The translations under genes and the position numbers were made by a program. Positions 33,501-44,171 of a stretch of DNA of 64,000 nucleotides are shown here, piece by piece; the stretch's first letter is position 1; every line of letters starts with the position of its first letter. Source of the stretch: Petaurus breviceps papuanus (Eukaryota; Chordata; Mammalia; Diprotodontia; Petauridae); the NCBI GenBank assembly GCA_028583685.1, contig JAMXIF010001253.1, positions 74,521,461-74,585,460 of the forward strand, read 5' to 3'. The notes beneath the pieces were generated by a model. That model saw nothing but the letters and a program-made list of their open reading frames with translations. It made no database searches and was not told the origin of the DNA.

Positions 33501-35060
33501 ATTGCAAATACTCTGCCAGGTATTAGGAATGGAAAAGTAAAAATAAAGTAGTTCTGCTCTCAAGGAGCTTTCATCCGAAACAAGTGTTCATTCAGACTCC
33601 ATTTAAAGAACTCCAGTAACAAGGAACCCACTACCTTGTCCAATGCATGGTAATAAAACTATAACTAGGCTCCAAGTCATCTCATTCTCCTCTACAAAAC
33701 TCCTCCTTACTTTCTTGCCTACTATCTTCACCACCACTAAGATAAACAACATCTCCTCTGCACAAAGAAATTGTATTTGGGGTAAGGGGTTGCCTTACCC
33801 CTCTTAAAAATACAGACTTTGGACTTGCTCTGAGAAGATCACTAAAACAAGTGAGATAGATGTTTGCTCCCTTCAACGCACATAGGAATAACAATAGTGC
33901 TAAGACATATGTCCTGGGAAAGTTCTGACTGTCTTTCATTTCATCACTGGTTTATTCCAGCACTCCCAGGTGCAGCATGACTTTCCTCTCCATGCCAAAC
34001 TGTAGGGTTATGCTCTGACACTCTGATTTGTTCTCTAAGCTATAGCAGAAAACTGCAGCTGCTGACTTCTGGCCAGTCCTTTCTGACAATCCAGAGATTC
34101 CACCTAGCTCTCCACCTGCCATTGGTCCTGATCAAGTTCTTCCTGAAGAAGAGCACTGACCTGGTAGTTGCCTGCCAAATTTCCAGTTTTCTCCTCAGTC
34201 CACAGCCTTGGCTGTCTGATTCATTATATCAGAGAACTGATTCAACACTGTCTGCTGCTATATTCAGGGGTGCAAGATGGAAGAATCATCTTCCTCTTTA
34301 TGCGATCCTTTAGCATTGAACCTGAAGTTGTCCTCATAATCCAAATCAAAACATCTCCATTCCAAAGCACTGCCCAAGACACATCTGTGTCATTATGTGG
34401 CCATTATGGCCCTATTCCCTCTAAGAAAAAAAAGTTTCCAACATTCAACAAGAACCTTTCAGTGACTGGAAATTCCTCTAGCTTATCCTATTCCATAACT
34501 CAGGTACAATAAAATTTCACGAATGACACATTTTTTTTTCTTAATGCCACATTAGGAAACATCATCTTTCAGCATCCATAAGGTACATTTGCAAAATTCA
34601 AAGCAGGAGGGAGGATTTTTTTAATGACTTTTCTTGGATACATGCACAGATCTAAATCAGGCTGCATGTTACAAGGTATCAGAAGCAATTTTCATTTCTC
34701 TAAAACATTATTCTTCCCTCCATGTGATAGTAACAACTGATAGAAACATCACAAATGAAACTGAGACAGATCACAATTTGGAAATTGGAAGCAAACCGGA
34801 AAAGCATCTGCTCCATCACTGACTGTCTCCTGCCAAGTTTGTAGATAAGCTTCAGAGGCTGCAAAGCACTTAGAAAAGCAGAGAGGGAGTGCAAAAATAT
34901 TTCCAAATGCTTCTGCCTTTGAGAAGCACTGATATTCTTTCACAGAATCCTCAAGTGCTCAAGTCTTCCCATTAATATAATATAAAAGATATGTTCAAAT
35001 ACTGCCTACCTCCACTAAACACAGAACCTTGTGGCTCTGTTATAAGACAAATAACTTGCT
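33501..35060. other. unassigned; L2-like remnant at 33500-33650
   Basis: 'aataaagtagttctgctctcaaggagctttcatcc' resembles the old 'ccctgctctcaaggagctc' unit, followed by a CR1-like 'ctccatttaaagaactccagtaacaaggaacccactacc'. The remainder (33660-35060) holds short open frames without motifs and no recognised repeat. Confidence 0.45.
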
Positions 35061-35067
35061 AAAAATA

Positions 35068-35252
35068 TTCTCTCTCTGTCTCTCTCTCTCTGTCTCTCTC
35101 TCTGTCTCTGTCTCTGTCTCTGTCTCTCTCTGTCTCTGTCTCTGTCTCTCTCNNNNNNNNNNNNNNNNNNNNNNNNNNNNNNNNNNNNNNNNNNNNNNNN
35201 NNNNNNNNNNNNNNNNNNNNNNNNNNNNNNNNNNNNNNNNNNNNNNNNNNNN

Positions 35253-35319
<67 letters not shown>

Positions 35320-35345
35320 CTCTCCCTCTCTTCCCTTTTTTCTTC
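35068..35345. repeat. (TC)n/(TGTC)n satellite containing an assembly gap
   Basis: Pyrimidine-only TCTC and TGTCTC repeats flank a run of exactly 100 N at 35153-35252. The open frames over it are repeat artefacts. Confidence 0.97.
35153..35252. other. assembly gap (100 N)
   Basis: One hundred consecutive N inside a TC satellite. A round 100 is the usual placeholder for a gap of unknown size, so the true repeat length here is unknown. Confidence 0.98.
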
Positions 35346-35785
35346 CCTCTTCACTCTTTTCCTCCTCTTTCTCTCTCAAAATACATTCAAAGTTTGTTCT
35401 TTTAGTAAAATGCCATGAGTGGCCAATCAGAGTCTATATATGCAATTGTAAATGCAATACCTCTGCAGTTGCATCTGCTTTGATACAATTTCCCTGTGCT
35501 AAAGATCTCACTAGCCATCAATGTGTGTACCAGATGGAGCTAGCTGCTTTGACACTACACGGTACCTGTAAGCCATCCAACAGTTTAGAGGAATTAAATT
35601 ACTCCATCTGTTCTTGCAGCTTGCTCAGAGACTGTCCCTTCTACATTAACTTTTTTGTTTGTTAATAAATAACGAAGAGATGCTTTGTAAATTCTAGAAC
35701 TTGGCTGAATCATAAGAGCTGACAAAATTCTCCCAGTGCTGACTGAACTAATTGATTAGTAGACCAGGATGCATTGAGTGTTTCT
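35346..35785. other. unassigned sequence
   Basis: No repeat or gene recognised. The open frame at 35480-35665 is short and without motif. Confidence 0.5.
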
Positions 35786-35787
35786 GG

Positions 35788-36008
35788 GCATTTAGGTGGC
35801 ACAGTGAGACTAAAGTCAGGAAGACTCATCTTCCTGAGTTCAAATCTAGCCTCAGACACCTACAAGTTGTATGACTCTGGACAAGTCACTTAATGCAGTT
35901 TGCCTCAGTTTCCTCATCTGTAAAATTAACTCCAGGGTCTTTGCCAAGAAAACCCCAATTGGGATCACAAAGAGTCAGACACGACCGAAAAGAATGAAAA
36001 ACAATGAT
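35788..36008 (+). mobile_element. Mar-1 type CORE-SINE
   Basis: 'ggcatttaggtggcacagtgagactaaagtcagg', 'gagttcaaatctagcctcagacac', 'caagtcacttaatgcagtttgcctcagtttcctcatc', 'gggtctttgccaagaaaacccc' and the Bov-B-like tail 'atcacaaagagtcagacacgaccgaaaagaatg'. The 'gaaggaaatggcaaaccactccagta' segment is missing (short internal deletion near 35925). Confidence 0.9.
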
Positions 36009-36930
36009 TGAGCATTTCCATGTGTATAATATTGTGCTAGGCACTGTGGGGGTAAAAAAGAAATCTATTTTGACTCCTAAGAAACTTACAATCTAATTGA
36101 TGAGAAATAGATATGACAAGGTAAACATATGAAATGATTATTGAACAAGTGTTGTATATTGATTTTTTTAAGTGCTAAAGTACATGCACAAGCAATTAGG
36201 TATGTATATTAAGAGTACATTGTGCCAGATAAAAAGTGAAAAGAAATTTTAAGTAAAAAGAGATCAGCATGACCTGGGTCACTGTGAAATCTTCAGGGGG
36301 AGATCAATCTTGAGCTGAGCTTTGAAGAACAGATAAGATGAGACAGTGGAGAAGGAAAGAATATTTCAGGAGCAGCAAATAACATGAATATGGAAACAGA
36401 ACTATAAGCATATAGTATGGGATTGAAAAAGTCATCTATTAAAAAAATGTTGAGTGTTTAAAGGACAGATAAGACATAGTTTTTGCTATCCACTGAGTTT
36501 TCAATCTAGCTGAAAAAAGAAAATTATACTACAGACTTGTCTTCATGAACAATATCAGTCAATAAACATTTATTAAGCACCAATATATGCTAGGTACTGT
36601 ACTAAGTGTTGGGGATACAAAAAAGAGGCAAAAGACACTCCCTGCCCTCAGGGAACTCACAATCTAATGGAATGAGTCAGAACATATCATAAATATGACC
36701 TAGCACATCATAAAATAGTCTGCAAAGCATGGACTTGTCCAAGGTCATACAGATAACATGTGATAAAGCCAAGACCAGAACTCAAATTTCATGATTACTT
36801 AAACACTGCATTTTTGGCTATAGGAACTCAGAGGAGAGAGAGACTGATTACCATATGTTTATTATAGAAGGCTTCATGGAGGAAATGGCATTTCATCTAA
36901 GCCTTGAAGGACAAGTAGTATTTTATTTTG
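36009..36930 (+). repeat. two copies of the old L2-like / interspersed unit
   Basis: Copy one (36009-36400): 'tgctaggcactgtgggggtaaaaaag', 'cttacaatctaattgatg', 'tcagggggagatcaatcttgagctgagctttgaagaacag'. Copy two (36555-36930): 'caataaacatttattaagcacc', 'gctaggtactgtactaagtgttggggatac', 'gggaactcacaatctaatgg', a MIR-like 'ggacttgtccaaggtcatac' and 'gaggaaatggcatttcatctaagccttgaagg'. Both lie in the same orientation. Confidence 0.6.
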
Positions 36931-37728
36931 TGACCTGTAGTTTAAGCTGTTTTCTCAGACTGTATTGGCAGGATATGATGGTTCACAGCCTCATAAACAA
37001 TGCAATCATAGGGTATTAGTTGGGCTGTGGCAGAGACAGGTCTTCTAGCACCAACATATTAGCACACAACTGCTGAAATTACCAACAGATGAAGAGAAGA
37101 AGCCCAGAACTGGGGGCAGAGAAAGACACACTGACCACAGGAACAGAAGAACAATACGCAGAAATAATGATAAACTTAGAGAAAAGCAGCAGAACATAGC
37201 ATTATGACATTACCAGAGCAGTCATCATACCTCCAGGATCAAGGATGTGTGTTGCTCTGGTCATGTGTGTGCCCTGGCCAGATGTGTCCCCTACATATAT
37301 GCCCTCAATACATTACCCTTATCACATGAGTTCTAGGCACATGTTCCTTCACATATAGATTAAGAGCCTCCCCCTCCTTGGGCACTTTTTTCTGATGCTA
37401 AGATGTTAGCAGGGTCAATCAGCAAACAATAAAAGGAGTTAATCACTAAATTTTCTCGGCAAATACATATGTCAAGGAAACTTTTTTTGACTAGAAAATG
37501 AACTGTCTTTGGACTTCTTCCTTACAGAAACCAAATCAACTAAAACTGCTTTAGTTGCCCTTCACATGACCAGCTCATAAATATATAATACATTTTGAAC
37601 AGTTAAATGATAGGGTTTTTTTTATTTTAAATTATATCGTTTCCACAGAGCTACAAATAGGTTGAGCAGAGTATAAACTGAAGTTATTCTTTACCATAAA
37701 ATTGCCACCAAGCAATAACCTATTAAAA
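36931..37728. other. unassigned; possibly old LTR-like
   Basis: The stretch 37200-37470 is moderately GC-rich and has an AATAAA at 37427-37432, which could belong to an old LTR; no LTR boundaries or coding parts are recognised. Confidence 0.35.
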
Positions 37729-37928
37729 AGCTAGACTGGGGTAGGGAACCTGTGACCTTCTAGGTCCTCTGGTACAGCTTTTTGACTGAGTAGTCCCAGT
37801 TTTACAGAACAGATCCTTTTATTAAGGGGATTTGCTCTGTGAAGTTTGGATTCAGTCAAAGGGCCGCCCTTGAGGATTTAGAGGGCCACATGTGGTCTCA
37901 AAGCCAGGTTCCCCACCCTGAGCTAGAC
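37729..37928. mobile_element. hAT-type MITE with perfect 8-bp TSD
   Basis: The body is 37737-37920 (184 bp). AGCTAGAC occurs exactly at 37729-37736 and 37921-37928; 8-bp TSDs are the hallmark of hAT transposons. The ends are inverted repeats: TGGGGTAGGGAACCTG at the left, and the reverse complement of the right end is CAGGGTGGGGAACCTG (3 mismatches in 16). It is too short to encode transposase, so it is non-autonomous. Diverged ends indicate an old insertion although the TSD is intact. Confidence 0.9.
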
Positions 37929-38460
37929 ATTCTAGGATCCATGCACCTAGTAAGACTCAATATATATTAAACGAATGAGTTACCTATATAGCCTGACTTC
38001 TAACTCTAACTGTGTCTGATTCTTTAGCCTTTCTGACACACCCTGTGAACGGCCACTATCTTTTAGGGGTACAAGAAGTATAAGGAACTACTTAATTCTC
38101 AGCCCTTGCAGCCCTCTAGAAATTCACAGTCAAGTCAACAATCATTTATTACACTCGACTGTATGCCAGGCACTGTGCCTTCACAGCTAATAATAAGTTC
38201 TCTCATCTACATCTACATCCATGGCCTTGGACTTTGGTTCTAATTCTATCCCAAAGCAAGAAAAATTATTATAATGAGTTTTAGGTTAATTACTCACTTG
38301 TTCAGGACTAAATCAGCTTTCTTCTGTTTCAGTTGGTTGTTAGCAAAAGGCAGAGATTGCTTCCTTACTAATATAAACAGTCTGATCTTGGTTTTTCACA
38401 TCTAAGGGGAAGGGCTAATTTTATTACCAGAACACCTCTCAAGTACACCCCCTTCTCATT
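37929..38460. other. unassigned with an L2-like scrap at 38115-38200
   Basis: 'cagtcaagtcaacaatcatttattacactcgactgtatgccaggcactgtgcc' is the old L2-like unit. Nothing else is recognised. Confidence 0.45.
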
Positions 38461-38740
38461 TGTGACACTGCCATCACCATGGTATAGGTCCTTATCACCT
38501 CACACCTGGAATACTACAATAGTCTACCTGTCACAAGTCTTTCCCGACTCCATTCCATCCTCCATATAGCTATCAAGTCCATCTTGTTCGTGTCTGACCG
38601 TGCCATCCAACCTTATTCAATAAACTTTGGCTGCTCCCTATCACCTCCAGGGTCAAATATAAAGCCCATGATGTCATTGATGTGAGGACTCATTCTAGCA
38701 CTTCAGACTGCAACCCATCCATATCTCCTTCTCCTCCTGT
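38461..38740 (+). mobile_element. L2 LINE 3'-region fragment
   Basis: 'cctcacacctggaatactacaatagtctacctg', 'ccatcctccatatagctatcaagtcc', 'tcggctgctccctatcacctccagggtcaaatataaagc' style blocks follow the L2 order (cctggactactgcaatagcctcc...ccacacagctgcc...tggctccctatt). Confidence 0.72.
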
Positions 38741-39184
38741 GTTTCTCTAGTTAACAGGAGGTTAACAGTGCATCTCTCGGGCTACCAATTTGTTTTCCTT
38801 CACTGTCACTAAATGGTGGACTGGACTCCTTTTCTCACCATATCCGGGGTGATCTCATTTATATGACCCTTTGTAATGATCATGATTGGTCATCTGCTGC
38901 AACCTGTGTCTACCACTGTGTCTCTCCATTGCTCTTTGTATCACAAAGAATCATCAAATTGTTATGCTTCAGAACTAGTGATGGCCCATGCTTCACAACA
39001 AGGGAATATTTACATGAAAAAGATGAGTTTTTGCTTCAGGAAGCAGTTGGGGATAGAAGAGCTCTCTGCATAGTTTCCCAAATGCAATCCAGGCCCAGGC
39101 CAATTCTAAGCCCTACTTATTGTCTGTCCAAGTTATATATACCAATAGACTAACACAATGGGTTTTCCATACAAATGCTTATCA
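38741..39184. other. unassigned sequence
   Basis: No recognised repeat or gene. Two overlapping frames around 38863-39153 lack known motifs. Confidence 0.45.
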
Positions 39185-39372
39185 CCGTGTAGACAAGGAG
39201 CTCTTTGCCTTTTTGAGGTCATGGTCCCCTTTCAGTCATCTGGGGAAGTCATAGATCCTTTTCAGAATCATGTGTTTAAATACAAAAAATGAAGTACATA
39301 GAATTACACAGAAAACCAATTATATTAAATAGTTAAAATTTTTAAAAAGTTCATGGACCCCAGGTCTGTTAT
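39185..39372 (+). mobile_element. hAT-like non-autonomous (MER-type) element
   Basis: 'caaggagctctttgcctttttgaggtcatggtcccctttcag', 'aatcatgtgtttaaatacaaaaaatgaagtac', 'acagaaaaccaattatattaaatagtt' and 'aagttcatggaccccaggtc' match the order of an old mammalian hAT MER element (ttaacctttttgtgtcatggaccccttt...gttcatggaccccaggttaagaa). Terminal repeats are degraded and no TSD was found. Confidence 0.6.
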
Positions 39373-39379
39373 TCTATAT

Positions 39380-40100
39380 AATAGTTACTCTTCATCCACC
39401 CTCTCATTTCCCACTCATGACTTTATCGTGCCTCTTGTACTGAGTATCTTCCCCTCACACCTTTTTCATCTTCTTTTTACATGTTATCTTCCCCCATGAG
39501 CATCTTTAGGGCAAGGACTGTCTTTTGTCTCTCTTTGAATCTTCAGCACTTAACATAGAGTATGGTACATAATTGGCACTCAATAAATGCTTATTGACTG
39601 ACTCTTTTGGCATTAAAAGCCCTTCATAACCTGCCCCACACATGTTTCCAGTCTTGGTGCACCTTGCACTACGTCCCCCCTTACCCCCATGTGCTTTGTG
39701 AGTCAGTGATACTGGCCACTTGGCAGCTCCTCTCACAACACATTCCATCTCCCAACCTGGGATATTTTCACTGGCTGTTCCCCATGCCTAGATTTCTCTC
39801 CCTCCTCATCTCTACTTTCTGACTTTCTTATCTTCTTTCAAGTCCCAGCTAAAAGCCCAACTTCTACAAAAGGCCTTTCCTGATCCTTCTTAATGTTAAT
39901 GCTTTCCCTTTGTTGATTATCTTCAATGTATCATATAGCCTGTTCATATATAGTTGTTTTTATGTTGTGTCCCCTTCCCCCATTAGACTGTGAACTCCTT
40001 GAGAGCAGGGACCACTTTTTGTCTTTCTATTCCCAGAACTTACCACAGTGCCTAGCACATAGTAGACAATTAATACATATTTATTGACTTCTAGTTACTA
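39380..40100 (+). mobile_element. two L2 3' ends in tandem
   Basis: 39380-39602 ends 'agggcaaggactgtcttttgtctc...caataaatgcttattgactgactc', a complete L2 terminus. At 39603 another L2 piece starts ('ggcattaaaagcccttcataacctgcccc') and runs through 'ttccatctcccaacctgg', 'tcaagtcccagctaaaagcccaacttctacaaaaggcctttcctgat' to 'gagagcagggaccactttttgtc...taatacatatttattgac' at 40090. The second is the better-preserved copy. Confidence 0.8.
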
Positions 40101-40840
40101 AGTACTGCTCTCCCAGTAAACAGGTTACGACCTTGTTTTCTTATGACAGAGTCCTTGCCTGGTAGTCCCAGTGAGAAAATTCCGAGGCTCCGAACTCTAG
40201 TCTCCCTGTTATTAGTCTCTGATTCCTGATGAGAACCTCTTGATGCCAGCTACCCACTAATCTAAAAACCCTGTCAAATGCCAGGATAAGGGAATTCTCA
40301 ATTCAACTTGATAAGTTTAAAGGATGATTAACCTTTATTTGGAATTCTGGTGGTATCTCATCAATCAAGGATTGTAGGATTACAAGGCTGTAGATTTAGA
40401 GATGAAAGGGAAATTGGAGTCTATTTAATCCAGTTTTTTCATTTTATAGATGGCCCAAAGAAGTTGAATGATTTGCCTAAGGTCACAGAGGTTGTAAATG
40501 ATGCATCAAAACCAGTGCTCTTTCCTTTGAAACAAGCAGCCTCCCCAGTGATTGATTTCTTCAGTAGTAGGTCATCAGCCATTTTTTTGTTGTTGTTGTC
40601 CTATAACAATGAAGTCTTCTAAAGCCTCCTTTTATAGAAGGCTCACAGCTTTCCAAGTAACTCCATTTTCCATAAGCAGCATAAAGCACCATGTTCCCCC
40701 TTCCATAAGTTGATCACATGAAATCTCACAACCATGTAAATAATGATTCGGGTCAGGATTTGGTCATATAACTCCATGCTTTGTTTTGCTTCAACTCCAC
40801 CAAACACCATGCCCTGCTCTGGGTACCCCCTGGTGACCAG
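40101..40840. other. unassigned with a MIR-type fragment at 40400-40525
   Basis: 'agagatgaaagggaaattggagtctatttaatcc...cattttatagatggcccaaagaagttgaatgatttgcctaaggtcacag' is a reverse-complement MIR-type unit. No gene recognised. Confidence 0.5.
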
Positions 40841-40842
40841 TC

Positions 40843-41015
40843 CCCCCCCCCACACACACACACACACATTTTTCATCTTTCTTTTGTGTATTGTCTTTAC
40901 CGTTAGAATATTAGCTACTTGAGGGCAGGGATTGTCTCTTTTTTCTTATTTATATCTATTAATGCTTAGCAGACACTTAATAAATGCTTATTGAAATGAA
41001 CTGAATAGTTAGCTG
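40843..41015 (+). repeat. C-rich/(AC)n microsatellite and L2 end
   Basis: A C run and ACACAC repeat at 40842-40868 precede an L2 terminus: 'ttgtgtattgtctttaccgttagaatattag', 'gagggcagggattgtctc', 'cacttaataaatgcttattg'. Confidence 0.75.
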
Positions 41016-42135
41016 AGGAGTCATGGTGCTATGTGGACCTTTTTTCAGGGGACAGACCCAAGTATAGCAGAGTTGAGTGGTGGAGGATGGAGAGAGAAGC
41101 CTGGAGTGTACACAAGCTCCCCTCACCAGATCTGCTAATGGCTGCCTTGAGGTATATGCACATGCTCTTATGCTGCTTAACCCTACAACTTGAGAGGAGA
41201 GTTACTACACCCCAGGTTCTGAAATCTTGCCTTCTATAAACAGAAGGGGGAGCTCCTGGGCAACACCACTCTTGGGGTTACCTCTAACAACTGCAAGTGT
41301 GAAAATTTATGGATTTGTTTTCGGGAGAAATAAGGTAATTTCCTGGGCAGTGACAACTTCTTGAGGAAAATAAGTGCTCATTTGTAATCTCCTGACACCA
41401 GAGAAGAAACAAGGGTCCTCAAAACATTGGGGTGGGAGTGTGGTAAGAAAATCCCTGGTCTTACCCATCAGTTATTTCATGAATTATTCAAACAGTGCAG
41501 GTTCTATGGGAAAAGAATGTCCTCTCTACCAGCTCCAAGTTTCCTTCTTTCTAGGAGAGTCCAAGCCCTCTGGATAATGCCACAGAGTAGATGTCTGTAC
41601 CTTTCACGGGTGAAAGTAAGAGTCACCAGAATGTATGGGGGAGGGAGAGGAGAGCAAGGCAGTCCTAAATGTCTTTCTCCTTTGGGGGAGCCCAAAAAAG
41701 TCCAAAAGTGTTTTACTATGAGTCTGAGGACTGTATAGGGCCTTGAAGGAAAAACAAGAATTCCTTCAGTAAAAGAAGACCATTATTGCTTGTTAATGGA
41801 CTCTAATGAATCATTAATGTATTTTCTGCATTTCTGTGAGGTGAAATAAAAGCTGCTCTGTACCCAGTAGACATAACCTTGAGTGCTTGTGTGGGACCTG
41901 GAGTCTCTTTTACCTACATCTGTAGAATCTGAGAAATGAACTATATCCAAAGAATATTCAGAAGTTTCTCAGGGCCATCTCTGGGTGGGACAAAGAGGTT
42001 GAATTAGCCGATTGATTGAATCCAGCCGACGTAAGCCCCAGAGCTTAAGATGCTGGACTATGGGTTATTCCTGACATATGGATTTGTCCTGCTCCTCCTT
42101 AGAGAGTCACTCTGGATCTTGAACTCAGTTTAAAC
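41016..42135. other. unassigned; weakly LTR-like at 41830-41930
   Basis: At 41845 AATAAAAGCTGCTCTGTACC followed by a G/T-rich stretch resembles an LTR polyadenylation region, but no matching LTR, primer site or coding parts were recognised. Open frames at 41374-41738 overlap one another and show no motif. Confidence 0.35.
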
Positions 42136-42325
42136 AACATATATACCAATTTAGAACTGGAAGGAGCCTCAGAAGTCATCTAGTCCAACCCTCTTGATTT
42201 ACAGGTGAAGAAACTGATCCCCAGAGAAGTTAAGTAACTCGTCCAAGGTCACTAAGATAGCAAATGGAAAAATCAGGATTTGAGCCCAGTTCCTCTTAGG
42301 TTAAATCCAGTTCTCATTCCAGTTT
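42136..42325 (-). repeat. CR1/MIR-type composite fragment
   Basis: 'tttagaactggaaggagcctcagaagtcatctagtccaacc' and 'tgatttacaggtgaagaaactgatccccagagaagttaagtaactcgtccaaggtcac...ggatttgagcccagttcctc' are the familiar reverse-complement mammalian unit. Confidence 0.7.
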
Positions 42326-43040
42326 CTCTTGTATTAACAGTTGTTATGTCTTTTCAATCTTTTTTCTACCATTGATTGATTTCCTGATATGGAGAACAAC
42401 CTTCAGATTTCTATTCCTAGATGCCTATTTGTTGAATAAGAAACCATTAACCTTGCTCCCATGTTCTGGCCCCCAGATTTTTCCTAAGCCCACGGACCTG
42501 TTGGGATTTCTAGTCCTGGCTTTCTTTCAACAGCCCTGCTTCTGAGAGCAGGTGGCCCTTATAGCCCAGCACATTTAATCATAAAAGGAACCAATGAATT
42601 CTGCTTCTAAGTATCACAGGAATAGCCACATGGAGGATTCTCAGGGTTGTCATGGTGACAGTCTTTCAAAGCACTCTGTGCCTGGGTGTGAACTCCAATG
42701 ATAGACAAAGGCTTAGACTTGCAATGTATTCTTTGCGCTCAAAATATCACTTATTAAACGGCTGCAGCCTTGAACCTTCCACAACAACCCAAAAGACCTA
42801 CCTTACCCCAAAAGAAGCCTTGCTTCCCAATATGCATCCAAGACAGCATGAATACTTCTGGTGGTATGGATTACAATTAGGTCAACAGTGGCAAGAACCT
42901 TCTACTGGAAAGTATCCCAGAAGGAAATGGAGAGCCTGCCCTTCACACTGTCAAGAATGAGTGTCTGTGAATTTGTAGAACATCTGAGTGTAATAAATGC
43001 AGCTAACTCTTTGTCTAGCTTAGCAACTTGTTAGTTACCC
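42326..43040. other. unassigned; 102-codon open frame of unknown status
   Basis: The frame at 42652-42960 (+) encodes a 102-residue product with no signal peptide, membrane segment or domain I recognise. Its composition (Gln/Arg/Tyr/Pro) is less low-complexity than other frames nearby, but nothing supports expression. Confidence 0.4.
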
Positions 43041-43265
43041 TATATGAGTAGCAGAATGGCAAACTTGGAATCAGCAAGGACTAGGTTAAAATTCTATCTG
43101 ACATTTACTCACTGTGAGACCCTGATCAAATCCCCTAACCTTTCTGAACTTCAGTATTCTGGTCTGTAAAATGAGTATACTAGTACCTACTTCTAAGAAC
43201 TTAGGGGATCAAATGGCATAATATGCCCCAAATTATAAATATCAGTTATTGTTAATATCAAATGA
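43041..43265 (+). repeat. MIR-type SINE copy
   Basis: 'gcagaatggcaaacttggaatcagcaaggactagg', 'gaccctgatcaaatcccctaacctttctgaacttcag', 'aaatgagtatactagtacctacttctaag' and 'gggatcaaatggcataat' follow MIR head-core-tail order. Confidence 0.75.
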
Positions 43266-43810
43266 TTGCAGCCTAAACCTAAAACCTCACCACTCATTAG
43301 CCTCTCCTACTTAATACTTGTGACTCTTGTCTTTCATCCCTTCCATGTTAGTTAGCACTCCCTTCTCTAGCCCATTCTGATCTAAGCATCTGCCCAGTTC
43401 CTGAGCTTGACTTGTTTGTACTATAATTCTGACCCCTACCCATATGGGAACTTCTCCACTGTGAGTCCATGTCACCCACCCCAAACCAAGGAGGGCTCAG
43501 TCAGCATCAATTTCCATGCTCCATCACTGTGTAATTTAGTCATAAACATATATAACTCAGAACACTTGAAGAAAGTCAGAAAATCCCTGACATTGTATCC
43601 TATATCTAGTAGGTACTCAACAAATTTTTGATGATTCAGTTCCTTTTATCAGACAATTATTAAGTACCTACTCATCACCAGGTACCTTTGTCCCTTACTA
43701 CTTGTGAAAATTACCTAATCTCTCTGGGTCTCCATTTTTTTCATCTACAAAATAAGGGAGCTGAACTAGATGTCTCCCAAGTTCTTTTCCAAATATAAAG
43801 CAATGATCTT
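43266..43810. other. unassigned, with MIR-like scrap at 43640-43800
   Basis: 'ttattaagtacctactcatcaccaggtacc' and 'acctaatctctctgggtctccatttttttcatctacaaaataagggag' are MIR/L2-like pieces. No gene recognised. Confidence 0.5.
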
Positions 43811-43811
43811 A

Positions 43812-43986
43812 TCAATTGTTCTTGTTATAATTCAGTTGTGTCTGACTCTTTGCTACCCCAGGCAAACTGTGTTAAGTGATTTGCCCAGGGTCACACAGCT
43901 AGTAAGTGTCTGAGTCCAGATTTGAACTTAGGAAGGTGAATCCTCCTGACTCCAGGTCTGGCACTGTGCCACCTAGCTGCCCTATG
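43812..43986 (-). mobile_element. Mar-1 type CORE-SINE, internally deleted, minus strand
   Basis: The left end 'gttataattcagttgtgtctgactctttgc' is the antisense Bov-B-like tail. It joins directly to 'caggcaaactgtgttaagtgatttgcccagggtcacacagctag', 'gaatcctcctgactccaggtctggcac' and 'gtgccacctagctgcc', the antisense head. The middle 'ggaaatggcaaacc..tctttgcc' block is absent. Confidence 0.88.
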
Positions 43987-44098
43987 TAACAAAGACAATA
44001 ACACAATAGCCAAGTTTACATTCTCCTACATGCAGATAATGATAAGGAGAGTTACAATGACAACTACTATTAACTCATTGAACAAAGTTAATTCAACT

Positions 44099-44171
44099 GA
44101 GCCAATTAAGTTTCCAATCTATTACCATGGCGTAGTTTGCAACATGCTCTAAGCAATTGAGCTAAACCACA
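44099..44171 (-). pseudogene. tRNA-Ile-like pseudogene
   Basis: Read on the minus strand from 44171 the 73-nt segment contains TTTAGCTCAATTGCTTAGAG (A-box region), then C-A-TGTTG-CAAACTA-CGCCA (anticodon arm) and a weak TTGGAAAC at the T-loop position. It aligns collinearly with tRNA-Ile(AAT), whose D arm reads TTAGCTCAGTTGGTTAGAGC and whose anticodon arm ends CGCCA. The acceptor and T stems no longer pair, and the anticodon position reads AAC. It is therefore a fossil, either of a tRNA gene or of a tRNA-derived SINE head. Confidence 0.55.

Noticed and set aside
35029-35418. Long open frames of Ser/Leu/Cys or Arg/Glu repeats
   Set aside because: They translate a TC satellite and a run of N; not genes.
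41830-41930. AATAAAAGCTGCTCTG context resembling an LTR polyadenylation region
   Set aside because: No partner LTR, boundaries or internal part seen; single motif is not enough.
42652-42960. 102-codon plus-strand frame
   Set aside because: Composition is not obviously low-complexity, but no motif, splice context or conservation evidence is available; not called as a gene.
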